DNA of 64,000 bases from Candidatus Marimicrobium litorale (GTDB lineage: Bacteria; Pseudomonadota; Gammaproteobacteria; Pseudomonadales; Halieaceae): contig NZ_SHNO01000001.1 in assembly GCF_026262645.1 (NCBI RefSeq), positions 682,001-746,000 on the forward strand, in the 5' to 3' direction. Positions 50,862 to 58,044 of the stretch are shown in pieces. The position numbers and the translations under genes were made by a program. The notes below the pieces were generated by a model. It searched no databases. It was not told the origin of the DNA and worked only from the letters and a program-made list of their open reading frames with translations. Numbering within the stretch: the stretch's first letter is position 1; every line of letters begins with the position of its first letter.

Positions 50862-52544
50862 TTAGTCAACGTCAGAACGGTGCGCTATCGCGCTAAACTC
50901 GCCAAACGGGCGATCTGGAAACATTTGCAGCCAGCCTGCCAGACGCGCTTGCAGCTGTGCTGCGACCGCTGGATGCTCGGCAATGACATTGCGCGTCTCG
51001 CGGGGGTCCGCCTGCAGGTCAAACAATTGGTCCGGCGCGAAGTAGTGGGGATTGTGTTCGGCGGCGAAGAAGCCGAGGCTGCTATTCAAGGTGTAATAGG
51101 GCCTCTGACGAGGCGCGGTTTTTGCATATTCAAACATGACGCCCTCATCTATCTGCCTTTGCACAGGGTCAGGGTAGCGCAGGGCGATATATTTCCAGCG
51201 CTTTGTTTTTACTGCCCTGGCCCAGCCCAGTTCGGCAAACACGGCATCGCGGAATGGCAAGTTGGAACCCTCGAGGACGCGACGAAAAGAGCGGCCATCG
51301 ACCACACCTTCCGCTACCTCGACGCCGGCGAGGTCCAGCACAGTCGGGGCGACATCGACATTGCTAACCAGCCCCTCGAAACTCCGACCGGCTTGTTGCG
51401 ACGCGGGCCAGCGAGTGATCAGGGGTATGCGCATCCCGCCCTCGTAGAGTGTGGCTTTTCCTCGTCGCCAGCTACCATGGTCTGACGTCAGAATGACCAG
51501 GGTGTTGCTGCCGGCTCCGATGTCGTCAATCTTCTGAAGAATTGCGCCTACACCCGCATCGAGCCAGGTCATGTAGGCCAGTTGTTCAGGAAAGCCTGCT
51601 TCGGAATTGCTCTTCTTAATCTCGTCACGGGAAGGCATAAAATTAAAAGTGTCGCGGGTAATCCCCTCCGGCGTAACGCTTATATCGCCGTCGAGTCCGA
51701 AAGGAAATATCGGTCCGCCGAGGCCGAATGGATAGGGGCTGGGTTGCTTGCGATAGGGCGCCGGTCCGTGAGGAATTGTCGTGGCGAAATACAGAAAAAA
51801 CGGCTGTTTACTGCCGCGCGAGCCCTCCAGGAAATCCCGGGCTTTACTGACAGTCCATTCAAGATGATGCTGATTGTTTGCGTCCATGAACAGTTCCAGC
51901 AGATTTGCCGGGTAGACACCGTCGACGAAATCGAACCCGTAGGGACGTAACCATTCCCGCCAGCGCGCATGGTTGTGAGCCAGGGCTGCACCTACAGCGG
52001 GGTCATAGGGGTCTGCATCCTTGGCGTAGGTGCGCAGCCCCGCGGCTTTCCATGTGGCCTGAGGGTTGCGATGTAAATCATGTCGGATAACGTGGGATTT
52101 GCCCACAAACCCCGTGCGATAACCAGACGCTTGCAGGAGTTGTGGCAGGGTAGCCGGGCCGTCTGGCGGATCCAGTTCGACCATGTTGTCAGGTCGACTC
52201 ATGGTACCTGGTGGATAAAGGGTGAGGAAATGGGGGGCGCTGGAGCGACTTGCATAGCGGCCTGTCAGAAAGTTATAGCGGCTCGCGGTACACACGGTGC
52301 TGGCGACATTGGCGCGATCAAAGCGAATGCCCTCAGTCGCCATTCGTTCGATATTCGGCGTGTAGACATCGCTGCCGTAGGGGCTGAAGGCGCTGGGGTC
52401 ATTGTGCCCGGGGGCTCGATCAATGATGGGGCTCTGGTCGTCGGTAATGATCAACACCACGTTGGGTCTCACTGCGCCGAGAACCACAGGTGCCATCAAG
52501 ACACTGAGGACAATGGACCACGTGAGTGTTGCCGGGTGTGTCAT
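50862..52544 (-). CDS. Exported type I sulfatase
   Basis: A 560-residue arylsulfatase-type hydrolase with a signal peptide (LTWSIVLSVLMAPVVLGA). The metal-binding aspartates are in VVLIITDDQSP and the formylglycine motif CTASR is at residues 85-89 within STVCTASRYNFLTGRY; TSDHGSWRRGKATLYEGGMRIP is the second signature. It requires an anaerobic or aerobic formylglycine-generating enzyme, not seen here. Marine polysaccharide or choline sulfate are possible substrates; no polysaccharide lyase or glycosidase is adjacent. Confidence 0.92.
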   Translation of the reverse strand: MTHPATLTWSIVLSVLMAPVVLGAVRPNVVLIITDDQSPIIDRAPGHNDPSAFSPYGSDVYTPNIERMATEGIRFDRANVASTVCTASRYNFLTGRYASRSSAPHFLTLYPPGTMSRPDNMVELDPPDGPATLPQLLQASGYRTGFVGKSHVIRHDLHRNPQATWKAAGLRTYAKDADPYDPAVGAALAHNHARWREWLRPYGFDFVDGVYPANLLELFMDANNQHHLEWTVSKARDFLEGSRGSKQPFFLYFATTIPHGPAPYRKQPSPYPFGLGGPIFPFGLDGDISVTPEGITRDTFNFMPSRDEIKKSNSEAGFPEQLAYMTWLDAGVGAILQKIDDIGAGSNTLVILTSDHGSWRRGKATLYEGGMRIPLITRWPASQQAGRSFEGLVSNVDVAPTVLDLAGVEVAEGVVDGRSFRRVLEGSNLPFRDAVFAELGWARAVKTKRWKYIALRYPDPVQRQIDEGVMFEYAKTAPRQRPYYTLNSSLGFFAAEHNPHYFAPDQLFDLQADPRETRNVIAEHPAVAAQLQARLAGWLQMFPDRPFGEFSAIAHRSDVD

Positions 52545-52708
52545 TGGTTGTATGTGCCTCGACCATTATCGGTGTGGATGCCGTCCATAGGATATATTGC
52601 CATTCGGTACCTATTCCGCAAGGTCTGGTGTCGTCATCTGGGAAAAGAAAAATTTGCACTCTCTCGCGCATTAGGCAGGGTCAATGATTAGAACCGTTAT
52701 ACGAAGCG

Positions 52709-53338
52709 TCATTTGGGCAACGGCGGCCTCAGCAATAAGTATATTGTAGCGCCAAGCACGGGTATCAGCGCGTAAAGCCAGAAGGCGCTATTTATCGGCA
52801 TCTCCCTTCTGCGCATGTCGTCTGCGAGAATGAGTGCGAACGCAATAGTGAACAGGAAGAAATCGACCGTCATGACATTAACGAAGAAATGGGTTGTCCA
52901 CGCCTCCCGATATACCAAAAAATCTCCCGCCGTGAAGCCGTAAATAAACAGTGCAAGCGTTAACGCGAGCAGCGCCCCGGCCAGCAACTTAGATTCAGCA
53001 AAGCGAATGAGTGGCGTCACTGGGCCCTGAAATTCAGTCTGCGGTTTACGGATAAACAGATAAATATAAAGTGCAGAATTGCCGAGTATCATTGAGCTGA
53101 AAGCGAAAGGCCAGGCCTTCAGTCGACCCTGCTCATCTTGCACCAGCATAGCGACCATGATGAGCGGCCAGATACCTAATAGGTTAAAAACCATAAATAC
53201 GAGCGGGTCTACCTGACGATTCTCTGTTTTCATGACTTCGCTTATAAACGCGAGAGTTGATTGCCCTCCCTCTGGGGCGAAACCAAAAACATGAATCCAG
53301 CCGGTCACCCAAAGTATTGCCAGAAAAAGTTTTTTCAA
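52709..53338 (-). CDS. Six-helix membrane protein of unknown function
   Basis: A 209-residue integral membrane protein with about five or six hydrophobic helices (FLAILWVTGWIHVFGF; LVFMVFNLLGIWPLIMVAML; SSMILGNSALYIYLFI) and a DUF2834-like C-terminal part (TTHFFVNVMTVDFFLFTIAF). Function unknown. Members of this group occur in algae, cyanobacteria and marine bacteria. Confidence 0.7.
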   Translation of the reverse strand: MKKLFLAILWVTGWIHVFGFAPEGGQSTLAFISEVMKTENRQVDPLVFMVFNLLGIWPLIMVAMLVQDEQGRLKAWPFAFSSMILGNSALYIYLFIRKPQTEFQGPVTPLIRFAESKLLAGALLALTLALFIYGFTAGDFLVYREAWTTHFFVNVMTVDFFLFTIAFALILADDMRRREMPINSAFWLYALIPVLGATIYLLLRPPLPK

Positions 53339-53677
53339 GAACGTTTACTCCAACTGCGGCCGACACACTATTCAGGATGGCACTAGATTCTTTTCAAGGG
53401 GTAATCACCTGGCTCAATGACGCCGACGGTAATGGGGTTGCTGAGCAATGTACATGAGAGTCGCACGAGAAAAATCTGCCGCCTGTGCCTAAAAACCCGG
53501 GTAGAAGCACAGCATTATCGAAATCGGAGGCTAAATGCTTTCGATCTGCGGATTATGGTGCTACCGGTGAAAACATGAGCATGATTTTCTCGGTCTGGCG
53601 AATTTAACCTGGCCTAACCGATGAAGAGAACACTGGCCGATTCCGGGCAAAGAATACGGCACCTCCCTCTGGCAGTA
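53339..53677. other. Intergenic interval, nothing recognised
   Basis: No gene, repeat or strong hairpin is seen in these 339 bases between two minus-strand genes. It must hold the promoter of the gene ending at 52709 and the end of the transcript of the gene at 53678, neither of which I could place. Confidence 0.4.
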
Positions 53678-54814
53678 TCACTTCTTAAAAACCTCTACTA
53701 TCCCGGGGTTTGTAGATTCTTCAAGTTCGATCAGTGCGCTTTCATCGCCCAGTAAATGTCCTGCAAAAAACCTCACGCCATACGCCGCCGTAATTTCCAG
53801 CCCAACGTCAATGTCGATGTATTCGAATAGCTCGCCCGGTTTGGTTTGACGCTCTCCGTCGCCGCAGCCCGCTTGAAACGCCGGAGTGATACCGGCGATA
53901 TCAGAGACGGACCAGTGTCCTGCGTCTGCTAATTCAATTTTCCAACTGGGACTTGCTGCAGATTCGAAGTTAGACCTGAGAAGTATGTTACCAAGCTCTG
54001 TGATGCTGTTGTCCTCTCGTGCAACAAGATAGAGGGTTGGCTCGGTAATTCGCGCCACTTCAACTCCCGGAATGAGTGGATTCTCTACCGGGGCGGCTAT
54101 GATGTAACCCGCTTGAAAACGGTCGTCGTCCTGAAGAACTTTTCCGCTGGTAACCGCCCCATAGCTGTGGCCCGCCATGCCGATCCGTGATGCGTCGAAA
54201 CGGCCCTGTAAATTTTCTGGCAGTGCAGCTGAATTGGGGACCAACAACTCATCAACCATGGCGATGATATCGTTGGTGCGAATAGTGAGGAACTCTCCGG
54301 ACAGGCTCGCACCGGGATCGAAAAGAGTATTCATGGTGTGATCGGGTGCGGCCACTGCAATACCATGACTTGCGAGGCGCTCGGCCAGCGAAAATGACGA
54401 AAACCTTGTGCAATTTGAGCAATGTGAGAAGGCGACAAGTGGAAACTGGGCAAGGGATTTATTGGGTTCCAATCCGTAAGTCGATCGTGTTTTTTTGGTC
54501 ACGCAGTTTTCCGGGTTATCGCGGAGCAGTGTGCTGATTTCATTGCCTTCGATGTCGCTCGTGACGAAATCCTCGATCGTCTGACCAGCGCCACTCGTAG
54601 CTGCTGGATACCAGAGCTCGACATTCAAAACCCGACCATCCGTATAGTTAGTAATACTGATGGTCTGATTGGCAACCGCATACGGCCCCTGACGATCGTA
54701 ACTGAGGGGTTCGAGAGGAGAGCTGTCACTACTGCCATTGCTGCTGTCCGAGCATGCGGTAAGCGTTGCGATCAATACAGCAATACAGCCCATGCTTGCA
54801 ATTATTCTGATCAA
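53678..54814 (-). CDS. Lipoprotein alpha/beta hydrolase (PAF-acetylhydrolase-like)
   Basis: A 378-residue predicted lipoprotein (lipobox LTAC) followed by a serine-rich linker and an alpha/beta-hydrolase fold. The nucleophile elbow is GHSYG (MAGHSYGAVTSG, near residue 217), preceded by FPLVAFSHCSNC (oxyanion region) and followed by the catalytic-histidine segment ADAGHWSVSD. The pattern is that of the platelet-activating-factor acetylhydrolase/dienelactone group. Likely periplasmic or surface esterase; substrate unknown. Confidence 0.82.
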   Translation of the reverse strand: MIRIIASMGCIAVLIATLTACSDSSNGSSDSSPLEPLSYDRQGPYAVANQTISITNYTDGRVLNVELWYPAATSGAGQTIEDFVTSDIEGNEISTLLRDNPENCVTKKTRSTYGLEPNKSLAQFPLVAFSHCSNCTRFSSFSLAERLASHGIAVAAPDHTMNTLFDPGASLSGEFLTIRTNDIIAMVDELLVPNSAALPENLQGRFDASRIGMAGHSYGAVTSGKVLQDDDRFQAGYIIAAPVENPLIPGVEVARITEPTLYLVAREDNSITELGNILLRSNFESAASPSWKIELADAGHWSVSDIAGITPAFQAGCGDGERQTKPGELFEYIDIDVGLEITAAYGVRFFAGHLLGDESALIELEESTNPGIVEVFKK

Positions 54815-55137
54815 TGATCCTACCTCTTTGACGTGTAGAAAATTTGGCGGCGGGTCAACTGGAAGAGCGGCGCCTGTGGGCCAGGCGATGCCGATCTAGT
54901 CTGCAGTTGAGAGTTTACACGCAAAATCTGAAAGCTGTTCACTGATTTCCGCTTTAATGAGGAGGGGAGAGGGGAGCTGATATAGCCAGTTATTCTGACT
55001 ATGGTTTTACATTAGGCGCAGAGCTGGCTTTTACCCTGCGTATCTGCGTACCGTGTTTTCCCTTGTCACCGATCAGTATGGGCCAAGTAGGGTTACGTTA
55101 GTTAAAAAGGCTGCATCTCTGCAACGCTTTGATGTAG
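54815..55137. other. Intergenic interval before the relic island
   Basis: No gene is seen. The interval is the original downstream flank of tRNA-Ser before insertion of the relic island and holds the promoter region of the hydrolase. Confidence 0.4.
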
Positions 55138-55196
55138 GTGGCGGTGGGCGTAGGATTCGAACCTACGGAGGGGATAAACCCTCAACGGTTTTCAAG
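55138..55196 (-). repeat. 59-bp tRNA-Ser 3' fragment (distal attachment remnant)
   Basis: These 59 bases are identical to 57856-57914, the part of tRNA-Ser(UGA) from the anticodon loop to the CCA end. The 5' half of the tRNA is missing. This is the distal attachment site left by an element that integrated into tRNA-Ser. Confidence 0.88.
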
Positions 55197-55384
55197 TGGG
55201 AAAAGCGCACGGCGTTAACTGTTAGCCAATAGCCTGAAAGCCTTGCTATCAGTGGGTTTCAAGCAACAGACGTTAACAGTCATTACCACTGAATAACGGC
55301 TCCAGACGCTCTGAGTGCGTCTGAAATGCGTCTGAGAAAGGTTGCGTTGAGATCAGAGGTACCCTTCGCGAGAGAGCAGGATTG
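55197..55384. other. Left part of the relic island
   Basis: No gene is seen. The sequence contains GCACGGCGTTAACTGTTAG and AAGCAACAGACGTTAACAGTC, in which CGTTAAC words recur (a partial inverted arrangement around 55212-55279). These may be remains of recombination-factor sites near the attachment core. Confidence 0.3.
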
Positions 55385-56059
55385 TTACCCGCGCTTTTTT
55401 TTGCGCAGACGCCGTGCGCCGAGCAGCGTTAGCAGGGCGGACATGGTCAGAAGTGACCAAATGGGTGTCGTCGGTATTTGCTGCGGCGCAGGCTTCGTAG
55501 GCTTGAATACGGTGGCACTGGCAAGTACGGCGCCCCCTGCGCTTTCGATGCGTATTGATACTTCGCAGCCATCGTTGTCCTCGCTAAACTGGGAGAAAGT
55601 CCAGCCCATGTCTGCCTGTAGCAATGCCCCGAAGGGCACTGTCAAGGTGATATCTTGTTGAAGGCGGCACAAGCCCGGTCCATCCGCTGAGCTTGCCGCC
55701 AGAAATGTACCGTTGGAGGGGGCGGGGGCAGTGTTAGAACCCTCGAAGCCAATGGGCTGCCCTGCCTGGGCTGTATAGATGTTGCAGTCGTCGGGAATGG
55801 CTGACCAATCGTCCAGGCCACTCTCGAATGAACCGTTCGACACTGTGCCCCCGGCAGTCAGTCTCACGTTGTCCACAATGAAGCCAACAGGTGAGCCCTC
55901 GCAGGAAGCGGCCTCGGCTACCAGCCTGATGGTCTGACCGTTGTAGGGGTCCACTTCGAAGCTATAGGTGTCAAAGCCCCCCTGGGTGCCGGGCGGCTGT
56001 GCGACAACGTTGCTTACAAACAAGGCCAGAATGGACGCCGCGAGTGTTTTTATTTTCAT
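55385..56059 (-). CDS. Exported protein with IPTL-CTERM sorting signal
   Basis: A 224-residue protein from ATG 56059 with a signal peptide (IKTLAASILALFVSNVVA), a jelly-roll-like mature domain with VSNGSFESGLDDWSAIPDDC, and a C-terminal sorting signal (IPTTPIWSLLTMSALLTL, then GARRLRKKKRG) of the IPTL-CTERM type. Such proteins are processed by an exosortase-like archaeosortase and sent to the surface. The processing enzyme is not in the window. The NGSFE-DW pattern is typical of extracellular carbohydrate-binding-like domains. It lies inside the relic island. Confidence 0.75.
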   Translation of the reverse strand: MKIKTLAASILALFVSNVVAQPPGTQGGFDTYSFEVDPYNGQTIRLVAEAASCEGSPVGFIVDNVRLTAGGTVSNGSFESGLDDWSAIPDDCNIYTAQAGQPIGFEGSNTAPAPSNGTFLAASSADGPGLCRLQQDITLTVPFGALLQADMGWTFSQFSEDNDGCEVSIRIESAGGAVLASATVFKPTKPAPQQIPTTPIWSLLTMSALLTLLGARRLRKKKRG

Positions 56060-56154
56060 CGCCTTATTTCCTATTATTCTTTTATTGAATCTTAGTGTAG
56101 CGGTTCGCCGGCCCCGTGTATGCCCACATGTCAATATTTGCTGTACGATTACCG

Positions 56155-56335
56155 ATCATCCCGGCATATACGCCTAATCACGATCGACCTAAATCCATCC
56201 TCAAGCGCCTGACCCTCTGGTGAGTCGCACTCATGCGATATACGGCATTCCTGAATCCAGGGCATTGGCCAGGTGAAGTTCATGGGGGGTGAGTTCGAGG
56301 GTGGCTTTGTGGGGGCTGTGCTTTAGGCGTTTCAT
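56155..56335 (-). pseudogene. Broken copy of the 69-residue element gene fused to attR-side sequence
   Basis: Read on the minus strand from ATG 56335, it matches the gene at 29045 (KHSPHKATLELTPHELHLANAL) until a one-base insertion after the codons for NAL puts it out of frame, with a TGA soon after. The DNA match resumes in the other frame through EDGFRSIVIR. At the shared word ATTAGG the match stops and the sequence becomes identical to the 24 bases at 32113-32136 beside attR of the tRNA-Cys element (here 56155-56178). Confidence 0.85.
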
Positions 56336-56687
56336 GAATCACCCCTGGCTGCGGTATTGGGGGAAGAAAAGAGCTTGAGCCAGACACCAGTAAACGTCCA
56401 CTTTTCCCGATAGCGGACCTCCAGGGCTGGTTCAGGCTAACGGCCGCTTTCACCTCGAAGCAGACCCTTTCGGCAGCACGTTGATGTTGCTCATATCATC
56501 TCGCCCCAGTGCGCTGTGCATGTTTGATTTTGCTGGCGGCTTTCGCATAAATTTGCATAGACACGCGAAGAAATGAGGGAATTCGGCTCTGACCTGGCTG
56601 GGCTGTACTATACTTACGCTCTGCTCTTTGAAAATAATCCTGTGGAGCGCACCCTTCGCACCGCAGGTCCACGGAGAAGGAGTCAAC
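56336..56687. other. Interval between pseudogene and lipoprotein
   Basis: No intact gene is seen. It contains the promoter region of the lipoprotein gene: TATACT at about 56609 and a strong AAGGAG site at 56677-56682. Confidence 0.4.
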
Positions 56688-57743
56688 ATGAGCCAACGCG
56701 CCCACAAAGCTCTGCTAATAGTTTTCCTGGCTATTCTGGCAACAGGTTGCAAGATCTCATTAATGGTGAGTTCAGGGGGTGATGTGACGTCTCTCTCGGG
56801 AACCAACGACTGCGCAGGGGCCAGCCTCTGTGAATATGAAGTCAACGACATGAGTTTTGCTGAAACCTTCACTGCGGTGCCTAGAGAAGGATATGTGTTT
56901 TCAAAGTGGCAGGGGGGTGACGATTACCTTTGTCCGAATTCTCCAAACCCGATATGCACCGTCGAGAATGGTTTGTTAGCAGCGCTCCCAGATGGACCGC
57001 GAGAAATTGTAGACGCTATTATTGCATCGGGGAGGTTTTACTACCTACAGCCTTTATTCACCTTTGTTGGCATCGATACCGATGGAGACGGGATTCCGAA
57101 CCATATTGATACCGATGATGACAATGACGGCGTGCTGGATCCCGATGACGACTGTCCTCTGCAAGGGCCAAATCTTGATGGCTCCGGATGTCCGGGCCCG
57201 AGGAAAACGGTATTCGTGACGAGCGAACGCTATACCGGTAATCTCGGCGGTCTCACCGGTGCCGATCAAAAGTGTAACGCTCTCGCAGCGGCAGCCAGTT
57301 TATCTGGCACCTATAAAGCCTGGCTTTCGACTTCCGAGGCGTCGCCAGACTCACGATTTGTTAAGAGTGCGGTCCCGTATGTCACCGTTGACGATAGAGT
57401 TGTGGCGGACGATTGGCTTGATCTCATAGGAAGCTCTGTGTACATCATGAAGTCAGAGACAGGCGTGCTGATTGATCTATTTTCTGGCCGTGCATGGACG
57501 GGAACGAAGCCATCAGGCGAACCGGAGAAAGACATCGGCAATTTCTGCGCCGGACCTGGGGGGGCATGGAGCAGTAGCAATGTCTTTGATCAAGCAGCAT
57601 GGGGTGTTCCTGGCGGCGCAGATTTTTGGTCAACGGCGGCGCCCGCTGGCGTATGGACATTATGTGATAATGTCGATATCGGGTGTGTCCCCCAGGCGGC
57701 ACCCTGCTCGTATTTGGGCCATTTGTATTGCTTCGAGCAATAA
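56688..57743 (+). CDS. Surface lipoprotein with TSP3-like repeats and DUF1554 domain (copy 2)
   Basis: A 351-residue homologue of the lipoprotein at 29414. Lipobox LATGC, InlB-like domain (TFTAVPREGYVFSKWQG), TSP3-like calcium repeats (DTDGDGIPNHIDTDDDNDG) and the DUF1554 domain beginning KTVFVTSERYTGNLGGL and ending YLGHLYCFEQ. N-terminal and junction segments are highly alike between the copies, while the middle of the DUF1554 domain differs strongly (RFVKSAVPYVTVDD here against RFTQSPYVSYTLVDG). The ATG at 56688 has AAGGAG at ideal spacing. Confidence 0.82.
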   Translation: MSQRAHKALLIVFLAILATGCKISLMVSSGGDVTSLSGTNDCAGASLCEYEVNDMSFAETFTAVPREGYVFSKWQGGDDYLCPNSPNPICTVENGLLAALPDGPREIVDAIIASGRFYYLQPLFTFVGIDTDGDGIPNHIDTDDDNDGVLDPDDDCPLQGPNLDGSGCPGPRKTVFVTSERYTGNLGGLTGADQKCNALAAAASLSGTYKAWLSTSEASPDSRFVKSAVPYVTVDDRVVADDWLDLIGSSVYIMKSETGVLIDLFSGRAWTGTKPSGEPEKDIGNFCAGPGGAWSSSNVFDQAAWGVPGGADFWSTAAPAGVWTLCDNVDIGCVPQAAPCSYLGHLYCFEQ

Positions 57744-57856
57744 CGACAACGCCAACCGGGGCGTTACTGCGCGTATGCCAGTCGGCCCGTGGCCCCGGTG
57801 AGTGCGTCTAGAGTGCGTCTGAAGGGTTTTTGGGAAGAGGGGGAACGTCTTGAAAG

Positions 57857-57946
57857 TGGCGGTGGGCGTAGGATTCGAACCTACGGAGGGGATAAACCCT
57901 CAACGGTTTTCAAGACCGCCGCTTTCGACCACTCAGCCAGCCCACC
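57857..57946 (-). tRNA. tRNA-Ser (TGA)
   Basis: A complete 90-base type II tRNA on the minus strand with CCA encoded: acceptor GGTGGGC/GCCCACC, anticodon TGA in GTCTTGAAAAC, long variable arm and T arm GGTTCGAATCC. Its 3' half is duplicated at 55138, so it is the integration target of the relic island. Confidence 0.96.
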
Positions 57947-58005
57947 AAATACAAATTGTCTACCTCCCCAGCGGGGCGGTGCGATTATACAGCGATGAAG
58001 ATGCG

Positions 58006-58039
58006 ACACAAGCCGCAGCGTGTTGCTGCGGCTTGTGTT
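58006..58039 (-). terminator. Perfect 14-bp hairpin after rne
   Basis: ACACAAGCCGCAGC (58006-58019) and GCTGCGGCTTGTGT (58025-58038) form a perfect 14-bp stem with a 5-base loop, 6 bases beyond the rne stop. A T run follows only on the plus strand, so it may end transcription on that strand best, but the stem is strong enough to protect or end the rne transcript as well. Confidence 0.65.
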
Positions 58040-58044
58040 TTACC

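Larger units (their letters stand above)
55138..57914 (-). mobile_element. Relic island in tRNA-Ser
   Basis: A 2.7-kb region bounded by perfect 59-bp direct repeats of the tRNA-Ser 3' half. It contains an IPTL-CTERM protein gene, a frameshifted copy of the small gene at 29045, and a homologue of the DUF1554 lipoprotein of the tRNA-Cys element. No integrase, helicase or terminase remains. I read it as the remnant of a second element, related to the tRNA-Cys one, after large deletions; a purely cargo-carrying island moved by an integrase in trans is the alternative. Confidence 0.75.
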
